This document shows positions 1 to 9,219 of a stretch of 64,000 nucleotides of DNA, piece after piece (positions within the stretch are counted from its first letter, which is position 1; the number at the start of each line of letters is the position of its first letter). This stretch comes from JABDMH01 sp965223165. Its GTDB lineage: Bacteria; Bacteroidota; Bacteroidia; Chitinophagales; Saprospiraceae. A program made the translations under genes and the position numbers. Below the pieces are notes generated by a model. The model ran no database searches and was not told the origin of the DNA. It was given only the letters and a program-made list of their open reading frames with translations. The stretch lies in assembly GCA_965223165.1 (NCBI GenBank), contig CBDCVQ010000020.1, forward strand, positions 1,736,001 to 1,800,000, given 5' to 3'.

Positions 1-240
1 GCTCACCAAAACATGTTGATCCCCATCGAGGTCAAGTCCGGAGCAAGTGGTACCCTCCGCTCACTGCATGAATTCATGGATCGATGCCATCATTACTATG
101 CAGTGAGAATATATAGAGGTAAACTTCGAATTGACGAGCTGACAACCAGAAAGGGAAAGAGGTATAAACTTCTCAATCTTCCCTATTTTCTCAGCGGATG
201 GATTAGACCGTATCTCGACTGGTTTATCAGTACCAAATGA
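1..240 (+). CDS. C-terminal part of an AAA ATPase with DUF4143 domain (5' end outside window)
   Basis: The reading frame is open from base 1 to the TGA at 238-240 and has no start inside the window that would give a complete protein. The visible end contains an IPIEVKSG motif, the conserved nuclease-like beta strand of the DUF4143/AAA_14 ATPase family, followed by the usual LRSLHEFMD and LLNLPYFLSG segments at the C-terminus. Proteins of this family are cytoplasmic ATPases of unclear role that are common and mobile in Bacteroidota. The catalytic Walker motifs would lie upstream, outside the window. The family call rests on about 80 residues only. Confidence 0.7.
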   Translation, partial: AHQNMLIPIEVKSGASGTLRSLHEFMDRCHHYYAVRIYRGKLRIDELTTRKGKRYKLLNLPYFLSGWIRPYLDWFISTK

Positions 241-262
241 GTACTTCCGTTTAGCTCGTTCA

Positions 263-376
263 CCTTTACTTTTTTGCAAATCAGTGAGGTTTTGGCCTTT
301 ACTTTTTCGCAATCAAGAGACCGTTTACCTTTACTTTCTTGCATTTATACCTTATTTTCGCCCTTACTTTCTTGCA
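263..376. repeat. Four-unit interspersed short repeat, 16-bp motif every 32-33 bp
   Basis: The motif CCTTTACTTTCTTGCA or a one- to two-base variant occurs at 263-278, 296-311, 328-343 and 361-376. The start-to-start spacing is 33, 32 and 33 bp, about three helical turns. The sequences between units are not alike. The array fills the gap between the ATPase tail and the next gene. No promoter or terminator function is evident. It is too short and its units too near-identical at fixed spacing to be chance, but it lacks the equal-length spacers and dyad repeats of a CRISPR array. Confidence 0.7.
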
Positions 377-474
377 TACGGAGTTTTGTACATCAAAAGA
401 AAAATAGATGCATTTCTAGAGAAGTGGTCCCTATCTGAACAGCGTAAACCCTTGCTGGTCAGGGGCGCACTAGT

Positions 475-1137
475 CTAGTCTACTTTAATGAACTGAAAGA
501 ATCTTTCGTCACCTGTCTCGATGAGTTTCCTAAACTGTGTCCTAGCGAGATCAAGATAATCGAGATCCAATTCTAACTTGGCCATCATAGCATCTCCTTT
601 TGCCAGAACGGTATTCCACACCTTATCCAAATGCACGCCCCCATCTGCCAGCAGCGTCTTGGAATACTTTTCGATGATAAATGCCCTGGCCTCCTTTGTG
701 GTCTTGAAGTCTCGTCCAAAGGTCTCCAGCAATTTGCGGCTGTCGCACGAGTAAATCAAGTCACTCATCCCTTTGATATTATCCGTTTGTAGATAGGCAT
801 TAAATTGCTCCACAAAGTCTGCCCTTCGCTTCAGCCATTTAGGGTCGGTGCTCTTGCTTAGGTTTTCCCAAGTGGACTTCACATAACTCTTCAGTTCTAG
901 CAATTTGTTATTCTTTAGCAAGATATCCACTTCGGCCTGATAGATATCATCAATTTCATGCTGGATCAACTCCGTCACTCTTGTCTCAAATCGCCTCACC
1001 TCACTGGCCGGGATATCGGCCGTGATACGCAAGGTATGTGCGACAGCGTCGATCTGCAAGGGTGTGCCATTTTTTGGTTCCTTCAAGGACGCCTTTCCCG
1101 AGCAGCTATTTAGGTGCTTGGCTTGTGCACTCAGCAT
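475..1137 (-). CDS. Hypothetical protein, 220 aa
   Basis: I do not recognise the family. The protein is charged and mostly helical by eye, with heptad-like Leu/Lys/Glu segments and no membrane span. The first residues (MLSAQAKHLNSC) are not a convincing signal peptide. An in-frame TGA lies 33 bases before the ATG, so the start cannot be much earlier, and no clear ribosome binding site is seen. It begins 30 bp after the GCS2/CBS gene on the same strand, so the two may be co-transcribed. Its TAG stop lies inside a CTAGTCTAG sequence at 470-478, the target motif of the repeat family described elsewhere in this window. Confidence 0.6.
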   Translation of the reverse strand: MLSAQAKHLNSCSGKASLKEPKNGTPLQIDAVAHTLRITADIPASEVRRFETRVTELIQHEIDDIYQAEVDILLKNNKLLELKSYVKSTWENLSKSTDPKWLKRRADFVEQFNAYLQTDNIKGMSDLIYSCDSRKLLETFGRDFKTTKEARAFIIEKYSKTLLADGGVHLDKVWNTVLAKGDAMMAKLELDLDYLDLARTQFRKLIETGDERFFQFIKVD

Positions 1138-1167
1138 GAGGAGATCTGACGCTTTGCAAAGACCGAA

Positions 1168-3105
1168 TCACTTCCCCTCTTCCTCCAAGCGATCAAGCAG
1201 CCGCGCGGTGATCCGCAAAAAGTCCATCTCGGTGATGATGCCAACCAACTCCGCCTGTTCGTTGACGACGGGAAGGGAGCCCACCTTATTTTCTCGCATG
1301 ATCGACATCGCTTCTTTGACGGTGGTCGATGGGCCCACTTTGATGGGTTCCTTGATCATGATGTCTCCCACAGAGGTAGTCTGTTTGCCTTCCTCCTTGT
1401 TCTTGAGCAGTTCACGCATGACCATGCGATGGGTGACCAGGCCTACCAGCTTGGCCTTCTCATCTTCCACGGGCATGTAGCGGATCCGGCGCCAGTCCAT
1501 CATTTCTCCCACCAGCTCCACGATATCTTCCTTTCGCACGGTGAAGAGGTCCGTCGTCATGCATTCGCCCACCGTGAGAGCAGATGGCTTGTAGTTGGGC
1601 AGGTCGCTGAGATCGGGAGCCGGCCATTCATGAATGGGTTTTTCTTGCATCTGGTTCTGCAGCGTGGTTGCGGTAAGTACGGTTAGCGCTTCGTCACGCT
1701 CGACCTCCTTGAGGAGTTTGGTGTATCCGCGGAGCATCCAGCGCGATCCATTGGTGTGGCTGGTGGCCCGTCCTTCGATGACATTCATGTAGCGATCGAT
1801 ATCCGCCGGATCGACCTGGCGAGCTTCCAGCCCCTGGCGAGCCATCGGGAGCAGCTCCTCCAGGATTAGCTCACGGGCATTGACCTTCTTATCGTCTAGC
1901 CAGCTGAAGGTGGTGTCAATGCCATACCGAGCCGCCTTCATAAAGTTGTCCTTGGCTTCGGCAAAGAGGAGTCGCTCCGTAATATCTTCGTACGTCTTGT
2001 GAAAGGACTGCATGAGACCTAACCAAAATGCAGCGTTGGCCACTTCATCCAGCACCGTGGGACCAGATGGCAATACTCGGTTCTCGATGCGCAGATGTGG
2101 CTTGCCGTTGTCACTGATACCATAGCACGGACGATTCCACCGGTAGACCGTCGAGTTGTGTACCTGTAGTGACTTGAGCTTGGGTACTTGGCCTTTTTCG
2201 ATCATGGCCAAGGAATCCTCTTTGGCATCGCTACTCATGAGCACCCGAAAACGGGCAATGTCATCTCGGTAGATCTCCAGGATGCTATCTTTCAGCCAGC
2301 TATTGCCAAAATCGACCCGGGCGGTGCGCTCACGCATGTGCTTGTGAGACGATCGGGTGTCAATCGACTGCTGAAACATGGCGATTCGGGTCTCGTGCCA
2401 CAGCCGTCGGCCAAAAACCAAAGGTGAGTTGGCTGCAATGGACATGACCGGCGCAGCCAGCGTCTGGGCAATGTTGTAGAGACGAGCAAAGTCTCTGGGA
2501 GCGACCTGTAGATGCACTTGAAAGCTGGTATTACAAGCTTCCAACATCGGAGAGTCATGCTTGATGATCAACTCGTCAATCCCCGCAATGCGCAATTCGT
2601 ATTCGGGTCCCAGCAGTTGATCATTGATCGCCTTCATGAGGGTCCGGTACCGCTCTTTGGGGGTCAGATTGTCCAGTGAAAGATCAAACTTGCGTAGTGT
2701 AGGCAAAATCCCGGTGAGGAGTGGCGCCGTATGCATCTTTGCCAGGTATGCTCGAATGACCGCGAGCCGCTCTATGGTCTCCTGCTCCAGATTGCGCAAG
2801 CACGATCCCGTAAAAAGCTGGGGAGTCAGCGTAATCTCCAGATTAAACTGGGCCAGTTCGGACTCCAGCCAGGTGTGTTCTTTGAGATCTTCCAGCGCTT
2901 GCTGGGCAACCAACGAAGGCTTGAAGTGCTTGAGGTCGACTAAGACCATCTCCTGCTCCGCGCCTATGCGAATCACATCGTCTTCAAACCAGTTTTCTTT
3001 AAGCATCTGATCCAAAGCCCGCACATCATCCAGCAAGGCCCGGATGAAGGCCCTCATTTCTTCTTGGTCCTTCAGTAAGTGTACTTTCTGTTCACCCATG
3101 CTCAA
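1168..3105 (-). CDS. GCS2-like carboxylate-amine ligase with C-terminal CBS domain pair
   Basis: Residues 1 to about 480 resemble the GCS2 branch of glutamate-cysteine ligase-like enzymes (ATP-grasp-like carboxylate-amine ligases). They include an IGAEQEM motif near residue 47 and a LRIENRVLPSGPT segment that corresponds to the active-site strand. Residues about 505-640 form two CBS domains (TVGECMTTDLFTV and SVGDIMIKEPIKV), which usually bind adenine nucleotides and regulate the attached enzyme. The length of 645 aa suits this fusion. The substrate is not known. The bshA gene at 36501 suggests that the cell's thiol is bacillithiol, so a role in glutathione synthesis should not be assumed. 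The downstream neighbour is the hypothetical gene 30 bp away. Confidence 0.8.
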   Translation of the reverse strand: MSMGEQKVHLLKDQEEMRAFIRALLDDVRALDQMLKENWFEDDVIRIGAEQEMVLVDLKHFKPSLVAQQALEDLKEHTWLESELAQFNLEITLTPQLFTGSCLRNLEQETIERLAVIRAYLAKMHTAPLLTGILPTLRKFDLSLDNLTPKERYRTLMKAINDQLLGPEYELRIAGIDELIIKHDSPMLEACNTSFQVHLQVAPRDFARLYNIAQTLAAPVMSIAANSPLVFGRRLWHETRIAMFQQSIDTRSSHKHMRERTARVDFGNSWLKDSILEIYRDDIARFRVLMSSDAKEDSLAMIEKGQVPKLKSLQVHNSTVYRWNRPCYGISDNGKPHLRIENRVLPSGPTVLDEVANAAFWLGLMQSFHKTYEDITERLLFAEAKDNFMKAARYGIDTTFSWLDDKKVNARELILEELLPMARQGLEARQVDPADIDRYMNVIEGRATSHTNGSRWMLRGYTKLLKEVERDEALTVLTATTLQNQMQEKPIHEWPAPDLSDLPNYKPSALTVGECMTTDLFTVRKEDIVELVGEMMDWRRIRYMPVEDEKAKLVGLVTHRMVMRELLKNKEEGKQTTSVGDIMIKEPIKVGPSTTVKEAMSIMRENKVGSLPVVNEQAELVGIITEMDFLRITARLLDRLEEEGK

Positions 3106-3218
3106 AGTGATTTCAATTAAAGAAGTTAGAAATAATCGCGCTGATTACCAACGCCTGAATTAACGTGGAGAAGTAGGTAAAATTTTGCAAGTGCATAGCG
3201 GGTCGTACCGAGCATGCA

Positions 3219-3640
3219 GGGCAATCGGATGATGAGATGCTGCATTTATCCATCAACGGCCAAAGCATGGCTGGCAAGATGCCCCAATTTAGTAGTTGAA
3301 CACAGTTGGGACGACTACTCCTGGGGTAATCTTGCTAGTAGAGCTTCGCATTAAATCTTGTAGCTAATTCTAATGTCTTTGGTCCGCATACTTCGTTGCA
3401 AAGCCTCGCCATAGCTACGGCTAGCCACCCATCCGCTTTCGCGGTTCCCTCACTTCTCGCATTGTCATGCTCGACTCTACGAGATCGTTCGGTCATGCCT
3501 CGTCTGCGAACAAAATCCTATTAGAATTATTCAACATATCTAATGCGAAACTCTACTAGTATGTGTCAGAGTGGACGCCTGACACGGCCAGGGTGTCTGT
3601 TGTTGAGTGATTCCAAACGGCACCTAGCCTCCAAGGCCAC
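3219..3640. repeat. Long repeat B, copy 1, interrupted by a 220-bp element
   Basis: Bases 3219-3334 and 3560 to about 3640 match 34436 to about 34625 with many substitutions but clear collinearity. Shared blocks include CATCAACGGCCAAAG, AATTTAGTAGTTGAACACA and CGCCTGACACGGCCAG. The two halves are separated here by the CTAG-flanked element, while the copy at 34.4 kb is continuous through a single CTAG. The right half carries a GTGTCAG...CTGACAC inverted repeat at 3563-3585. No coding sequence is supported in it. Confidence 0.75.
3335..3559 (-). mobile_element. 220-bp CTAG-flanked inverted-repeat element, copy 1
   Basis: The element lies between CTAG at 3335-3338 and CTAG at 3556-3559. Its ends read CTAGTAGAG and, inverted, CTCTACTAG, continuing as imperfect inverted repeats of about 40 bp (TTCGCATTA... 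and ...TAATGCGAA). The interior is nearly identical to the copies at 10175 and 11459 but in opposite orientation. It encodes no protein, so it fits a non-autonomous, MITE-like element. It splits repeat B, whose uninterrupted copy at 34554-34557 has one CTAG, which supports insertion with duplication of a 4-bp CTAG target. Confidence 0.8.
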
Positions 3641-3807
3641 ACTGCCCAGATCAGGCTGCGTTTGGCGTCCACGCCACACGCCATCGTCAGCTCGCTGTCA
3701 CCCTAAAGCCTTGATCATGCGATCGCCCTGACAGATCATGGGCAGCGTCTTGACATTTTGAATGCGTCGTCATATGGTTCCGCTCTCCCCCGACGTTTTA
3801 GCTAGCA
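3641..3807. other. Intergenic sequence without recognised content
   Basis: This is the rest of the 702-bp gene-free region between the GCS2/CBS gene and the lipoprotein gene. No convincing open frame, terminator or promoter box was found. The short frame from 3543 to 3731 straddles the end of the 220-bp element and repeat B and has no coding character. Confidence 0.5.
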
Positions 3808-4320
3808 ATGAAGATCATATTGTACGCGGCTTTTCTGCTGTCCATCCTGCTTTTTGGTTGTAGCAAGCAGCCGGACGTCCTCTTTGAAGTTCCTTTTCAG
3901 TTGACCTTTGAGATACCCGCTGGACTCAATCCCTTTGACAAACACTTCATTTTGGTACGAAATGTGCCTACTAACATAGAGGCGTTGAAGAGACAGTTTG
4001 AGGTAGCAGAAGGAGGAGAGTTGGTGATCCGTCCCGCTTCCGCTATCCTTACCTCGCTAGGTCAGAGCTTGGATTTTGACTTTTTGCAGGAGGTAGAGCT
4101 TTCTGTCTTCGACACCGATCCCGATGATGATAGGATTGCTTTTTTGACAGAGGACGTGCCGTTTAATGCAGGAAGAAATGTGGTAGTATTGCCGTTTGAT
4201 ACGGATTTATCAGACTACCTGGAGCAGGACCGGGTTAATTTTAAGGTTTCCCTACGCCTGCGCACCACCACCCCTTCTTTCATTGATAGCGTCATGGAGG
4301 TTCAATTCACAGTTGAGTAA
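3808..4320 (+). CDS. Small lipoprotein, unknown function
   Basis: The 170-aa product starts with a short basic and hydrophobic signal followed by a lipobox (LLFGC, Cys at residue 18), so it should be lipidated and face the periplasm or cell surface. The rest is beta-rich and acidic, with no domain that I recognise. It precedes the giant secreted protease gene by about 120 bp on the same strand and may belong with that T9SS-related cluster. That link is inference from position only. Confidence 0.75.
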   Translation: MKIILYAAFLLSILLFGCSKQPDVLFEVPFQLTFEIPAGLNPFDKHFILVRNVPTNIEALKRQFEVAEGGELVIRPASAILTSLGQSLDFDFLQEVELSVFDTDPDDDRIAFLTEDVPFNAGRNVVVLPFDTDLSDYLEQDRVNFKVSLRLRTTTPSFIDSVMEVQFTVE

Positions 4321-4440
4321 AAAACCGCATACGGTATCGCAATAGATATTGTTTTTTGCTGTTTATTTGTGTGACGGACTTCTAGAGAGCTATAGGACAC
4401 ACCCCGTCGCATTCAGTTGAATAAATCTTGGAGAATCTAC

Positions 4441-7400
4441 ATGAAGCTTTGCTTTACCCTGTGCTTGTGTCTACTCTTTATGCTGTCTACCGTGTCCTCG
4501 CCTGGTCAGACCCCGAATCGGATCGCCCAGCAACTGGCCACTAAAAAGGCCCAACGCAGCAGTTCCATCATTGAGCGCATTGACCTTTTTGACGTGCAGC
4601 CGCAACGGTCCATTCATGCTCGTAATGCCAGCGTAGTAGAGCGTGCCACCATGGTGACCGTGCGCCAGAAGATGTCTGCCAACATTCGAAGGGACCTACC
4701 CGAACTGCTGGACCTGACCATACCCGTGGAAGATACGGTACTCACCTTGGAGCTCTTTCAGCAGGATCCCTTATCCGACGGCTATCGGGCGGTAAGTTCT
4801 GATGGTCGTGTCAGCGAAGAGCGGGGCGCCCACTATCGGGGCATCCTGCAGGGAGATGTCCAGTCTATCGCGTCGATTAGCGTCTTTGACGGAGAGGTGG
4901 TCGGCGTGATCTCGAGCGAGCGCTACGGCAATATTGTGGTCGGCCGTTGGGCCCCGGAGTCCACCGATCACATCATCTATAAGGATCGAGATCTTAAGAT
5001 CGAGAATATGTTCAACTGCCATACCCCGGATGAACCCCAAATGCAAGACGTCCAAGAGGAAGCCACCAAGCAGTTTGATCGATCCGCTGCCGCCAACTGC
5101 GTGCAGGTCTATTTCGAAACGTCTTATAGTCTATTTCAGAATAAGGGCAGTTTTAGCAATGTACAGAGCTATGTGCAGGGGCTCTTCAATGTCGTTTCGA
5201 CTATCTATTCCAACGACAATATGAATGTGGAGATCTCTGAGATCTTCGTCTGGACCAGTAGTGATCCGTTTAACCATTCGAGTTCATCCACAGCAATGAG
5301 TTCGTTTCAGAACACCCGGCCAAATTTCAATGGCACGCTTGGTCACCTACTGGACCTATCGGGCAATGGTAATGGTGGACTGGCTTGGGTCGGAGTGCTA
5401 TGCAGCTCATCCAGCAATTATGCCTACAGCGACATCGGCACTTCCTATGCCAGCTTTCCTACCTACAGCTGGACCGTCAATGTGGTAGCACACGAGATGG
5501 GGCACAACTACGGCAGCCCCCATACCCACGCCTGCCGATGGGGCCCGCAGGGCAATGCGGCGCTGGATGATTGTGCCACTACCGAGGGGGGATGTGCTCC
5601 GGGTCCGGACCCGGGCGCCGCAAAAGGCACCATCATGAGCTACTGCCACCTGGGAGGCAATCCCGGGATCAGCTTCAACAATGGTTTTGGTCCCGAGCCC
5701 GGTCAGCTCATGCGCGATCGAGCAGCCAGTGCTTCCTGCTTGCCCACCTGCGGTAGTGGAGGTGGTGGCGGCTGCAACCTCAGCATCTCCAATGTCAACG
5801 TGGCCCATGCCACTTGCGGCAAGAATAATGGACAGATCACCGTGTCCGTGTCAGGCGGGACCAGCGGCGTCACGTACGACATCGGACAAGGTCAGCAGAG
5901 CAGCAACTTTTTCAACAATTTGGCACCTGGCAATTATGTGGTGACGGTGCGCAGCGGCGGATCCTGTACAGATACCGAATCGGCCAACCTCATCATGGAG
6001 TCGACCGCGCCAGGCTTGTCTGTGACGGTCACCAATGCTACGTGTGGGCAAAGCGATGGGGTGATCGAATTATCTGCTTCAGGAGGGGAGTCGCCTTATA
6101 CATACAAAGTGGGCAGCAAGACCCAATCCAGCCCCGTGTTTACCAATCTTTCGGTGGGCAACTACACGGCTACGGTCATCGACGACAATGGTTGTAAAGC
6201 CACCAAGAGTGCTTCCGTATTTACCGATGATCCACCGCGGATCAGTACCAGCCTGGACCACACCAGTTGCGGCGAAGACAATGGCGAAGTCATCATCACT
6301 GCCACTGGCGGCGATGGACCCTATACGTTCATGCTGGACAACCAGTCTTCACCCAACGGTCAATTTAAGAACGTGGCTCCGGGCACCTACACCGCAGAAG
6401 TCATCGACAACAACGGATGTGTCGACGACGAGACGGTGAGAATCAATAGCTCAGCAGCTATCACCATTTCTGCAGAGGTAGTTGGTACGGAGTGCGGTCT
6501 GCCCAATGGAGAAATCACGATCGATGGAGATGGCGGTGTAGGGCGACTGCGCTATAGCATTGGGGCAGGCTTCAAATTCAGCAATCAGTTTGACGATCTG
6601 GCCGCCGCCACCTATACGATCAGTATTCGCGATGAGGCCAGCTGCTTGGTATCCATGCAGGAGGTTGTCTCCAGTTCGTCTTCATTCACGCCCACCCTGA
6701 GTGCACAGACGACGACCTGTGGTCTGGACAACGGCGCCTTAAGCATATCCATTGAAGGGACCTCCGGCCCCTATCAGTACAAGTTGAACAATGGAGCATA
6801 TAAGGATGAGTCCGAGTTTGCGGACTTGCCTTCCGGTACCGCCACCGTCACGATCAAAGATGCCGCAGGTTGTGAGGTGAGCGAACAAGCCAACATTGGT
6901 GCCTCGACCAATCCCGCCCTGCAGCCGGTGTCGGATCGGACACATTGCGGCCTCGACAATGGCACGATCACTGCCGGGGTCCAGGGGGGGATTGCCCCCT
7001 ACCAATACAGCATTGGCGGTCAAGCGCAGGCACAACCCTCCTTTGAGGGCCTGCCCTCGGCATCCTACATGCTAAGGGTAGTTGACGCGTCCGGATGTGA
7101 AGACTCGGTATCTGTCACTATTGATACTTCAGAAGCGGTCGCTGCCCAAGTGGCTACCGTGGCCACGCGATGTGGTTATCCCAACGGGCAGATCTCTTTG
7201 CGTGCCACCCAAGGCATCGGCCCGTTTACGTACCAGGTGGATCAACAGCTACAGAGTGACACCATGTTTGAAGGATTGGCTGCCGGATTTCGCACCTACC
7301 GGGTGGAGGATGCCGATGGCTGCACGTTGGTAGACTCTGTCTGGATCGATTCATCCAACGCTATTCTGCTGGATGCTCAGGTGGACATGACCTCCTGCGG

Positions 7401-9216
7401 CCGGGACAATGGAGTCATTGAGATCCTTGCCGAGGGTGGGACAGGCGTGCTTGCCTACACCCTTTCAGATACATTTCATGCCCAATATATCTACGAGGCG
7501 CTGGCCCCCGGCGACTATCTGCTCAAGGTCCGCGATGACGAGGACTGCATCGAAGAGATGACAGTTTCTGTCCTTCCATCTACAAATCCGATCCTCCGAT
7601 TTGACCAGCAGCACACTCGCTGCGGTTTGCCCAATGGACAAATTGAACTGGGCGTACAGGACGGCGTGGGTCCTTATCAGTATCTGGTCAATGGGGACAC
7701 TATCCCCGAGGCAAAAGCACAAGCATTGCCACCAGGGTTCTATACGTTGCAGGTGGTAGATGTGCATCGGTGCTTTGATACCGCATCCACGACTATCGAT
7801 CCATCCACGGCCCCACAGCTGGCATTTGCGACGGATCCCGCATCCTGCTATCAAGAAAACGGCACCATCGAGTTCAGTGGCTCGCTGGGCATCGCTCCCT
7901 ATCGGTACTCGATCGGAGGTGATTTTCAGGCAGATCCGGTATTTGAGGGTGTCGACAGCGGATCGTATCAGCTCGTGCTGTTGGATGAGGCGGACTGCGC
8001 GGACACGGTGGTGATGGCGGTGGCCTATGACGATCAGTATCAACGACCAGAACTGGCAGACAATAGCTCCATCTGCGAGAGCGAACCGGCCACGCTCGAC
8101 ATTGGCCTAACCTCACCTCCCAGCACCATGTGGTACCGAGATGGCACCCTTTTGGATGAAACCAGCACGACACTGATCACCGCGCAACCCGGACAATATG
8201 AGGTGGTGGTCACCTATCACGAGGAATGTGTATTGGACGACCAAACTACGCTGGTGGTGCATCAAAAACCAGTGCAAGAGCTAGCATCAAGCGATACGAT
8301 ATGCCTGGGAGAGGATTTTGAGATCGCTCAGGTGGATCCGGCTCTCCAATACGAATGGAGCAACGACTCTGTCGGCACAGCGGTCGCTTTTCCATTCTCC
8401 AGTCGCTATACCTTGAAGGTGACTAATGTACATGGATGCTTTATCACCAAGGATATTGATATGGAGGTGATACAACCGGTGGTACTTACCACGGCCTCCA
8501 CGGAGCTGAACCTTTGTCCGGGGCTAAGCCTGCAGATCATGGTGCAGGGTGCGGACCGCTATGCGTGGCAGACGGATGATCCTTCGATAGATCGGACTGA
8601 CATCGCGGCACCCACAGTCAGTCCCTCCGAAGATGCCACCTACCAAGTGGTGGGACTCAATCAGTGTTTTGATGATACACTGGCCGTGGCCGTGTTGGTA
8701 TACGAAGACCAGACCACCGTAACTCCCGATACGTTGATCATTGAAGGCGCTCCCCTTCAGCTCTTTGTGGAGGGGGCGAGTGAGGTGGCCTGGGAGACAG
8801 GATATGAAGCGGAGTGCCCAGAATGTCCCGACCCCGTGATTCGGCCGGAGTTGCCAGGGATAGCGAGGGTGGCATACACCGATGATGTGGGTTGCGCCTG
8901 GACAGATTCTGTGCAGATAGATATCATACCATTGCAAGACATCTTCCCACCCTTGGTGAATGTCATCACACCAAATAATGACGGGATGAATGACGAGCTC
9001 TTTTTCAAGGGCATCGACACCTTTAAAGCCATCCAATTGGAGATCTTTAATCAGCAAGGACAGGTGATTCATATAGACAAGATGTACGACAATGACTGGC
9101 AAGGTAATGCCGACGGAGAGGACCTACCCGAAGGAGTCTACTTCTATATGATCACACTGCTACTAGACGATCGGGCATTTCATTTTGACAGTGACCTCAC
9201 CATCGTAAGAGACTGA
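4441..9216 (+). CDS. Secreted reprolysin-like zinc metalloprotease with SprB-type repeats and T9SS type B C-terminal domain
   Basis: I prefer the ATG at 4441 (GGAG seven bases upstream, signal peptide MKLCFTLCLCLLFML) to the TTG at 4417. This gives 1591 aa. Residues about 25-215 look like a propeptide. About 216-440 is a metzincin domain with the zinc site HEMGHNYGSPH (H351, E352, H355, H361) and a downstream Met in GTIMSY. About 446-1196 holds ten SprB-like repeats of about 75 aa, each opening with a TxCGxxNG motif. About 1197-1495 is Ig/PKD-like. The last ~90 residues (VITPNNDGMND...) are the gliding-motility-associated C-terminal domain that directs export by T9SS. A PorP/SprF gene follows 3 bp downstream, the usual partner of this sorting class. 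The substrate is unknown. Confidence 0.92.
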   Translation: MKLCFTLCLCLLFMLSTVSSPGQTPNRIAQQLATKKAQRSSSIIERIDLFDVQPQRSIHARNASVVERATMVTVRQKMSANIRRDLPELLDLTIPVEDTVLTLELFQQDPLSDGYRAVSSDGRVSEERGAHYRGILQGDVQSIASISVFDGEVVGVISSERYGNIVVGRWAPESTDHIIYKDRDLKIENMFNCHTPDEPQMQDVQEEATKQFDRSAAANCVQVYFETSYSLFQNKGSFSNVQSYVQGLFNVVSTIYSNDNMNVEISEIFVWTSSDPFNHSSSSTAMSSFQNTRPNFNGTLGHLLDLSGNGNGGLAWVGVLCSSSSNYAYSDIGTSYASFPTYSWTVNVVAHEMGHNYGSPHTHACRWGPQGNAALDDCATTEGGCAPGPDPGAAKGTIMSYCHLGGNPGISFNNGFGPEPGQLMRDRAASASCLPTCGSGGGGGCNLSISNVNVAHATCGKNNGQITVSVSGGTSGVTYDIGQGQQSSNFFNNLAPGNYVVTVRSGGSCTDTESANLIMESTAPGLSVTVTNATCGQSDGVIELSASGGESPYTYKVGSKTQSSPVFTNLSVGNYTATVIDDNGCKATKSASVFTDDPPRISTSLDHTSCGEDNGEVIITATGGDGPYTFMLDNQSSPNGQFKNVAPGTYTAEVIDNNGCVDDETVRINSSAAITISAEVVGTECGLPNGEITIDGDGGVGRLRYSIGAGFKFSNQFDDLAAATYTISIRDEASCLVSMQEVVSSSSSFTPTLSAQTTTCGLDNGALSISIEGTSGPYQYKLNNGAYKDESEFADLPSGTATVTIKDAAGCEVSEQANIGASTNPALQPVSDRTHCGLDNGTITAGVQGGIAPYQYSIGGQAQAQPSFEGLPSASYMLRVVDASGCEDSVSVTIDTSEAVAAQVATVATRCGYPNGQISLRATQGIGPFTYQVDQQLQSDTMFEGLAAGFRTYRVEDADGCTLVDSVWIDSSNAILLDAQVDMTSCGRDNGVIEILAEGGTGVLAYTLSDTFHAQYIYEALAPGDYLLKVRDDEDCIEEMTVSVLPSTNPILRFDQQHTRCGLPNGQIELGVQDGVGPYQYLVNGDTIPEAKAQALPPGFYTLQVVDVHRCFDTASTTIDPSTAPQLAFATDPASCYQENGTIEFSGSLGIAPYRYSIGGDFQADPVFEGVDSGSYQLVLLDEADCADTVVMAVAYDDQYQRPELADNSSICESEPATLDIGLTSPPSTMWYRDGTLLDETSTTLITAQPGQYEVVVTYHEECVLDDQTTLVVHQKPVQELASSDTICLGEDFEIAQVDPALQYEWSNDSVGTAVAFPFSSRYTLKVTNVHGCFITKDIDMEVIQPVVLTTASTELNLCPGLSLQIMVQGADRYAWQTDDPSIDRTDIAAPTVSPSEDATYQVVGLNQCFDDTLAVAVLVYEDQTTVTPDTLIIEGAPLQLFVEGASEVAWETGYEAECPECPDPVIRPELPGIARVAYTDDVGCAWTDSVQIDIIPLQDIFPPLVNVITPNNDGMNDELFFKGIDTFKAIQLEIFNQQGQVIHIDKMYDNDWQGNADGEDLPEGVYFYMITLLLDDRAFHFDSDLTIVRD

Positions 9217-9219
9217 CCC

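Noticed and set aside
263..376. CRISPR array
   Set aside because: Spacers of about 17 bp are too short, the motif is not dyad-symmetric, and no cas genes are present.
284..478. Open frame of 64 codons on the plus strand
   Set aside because: It runs through the four-unit repeat and has no recognisable protein features or ribosome binding site.
3543..3731. Open frame of 62 codons
   Set aside because: It spans the junction of the 220-bp element and repeat B, so it is a by-product of repeats.
5779..8040. Direct-repeat or CRISPR-like array
   Set aside because: The periodicity is at protein level (SprB-like modules), not in DNA.
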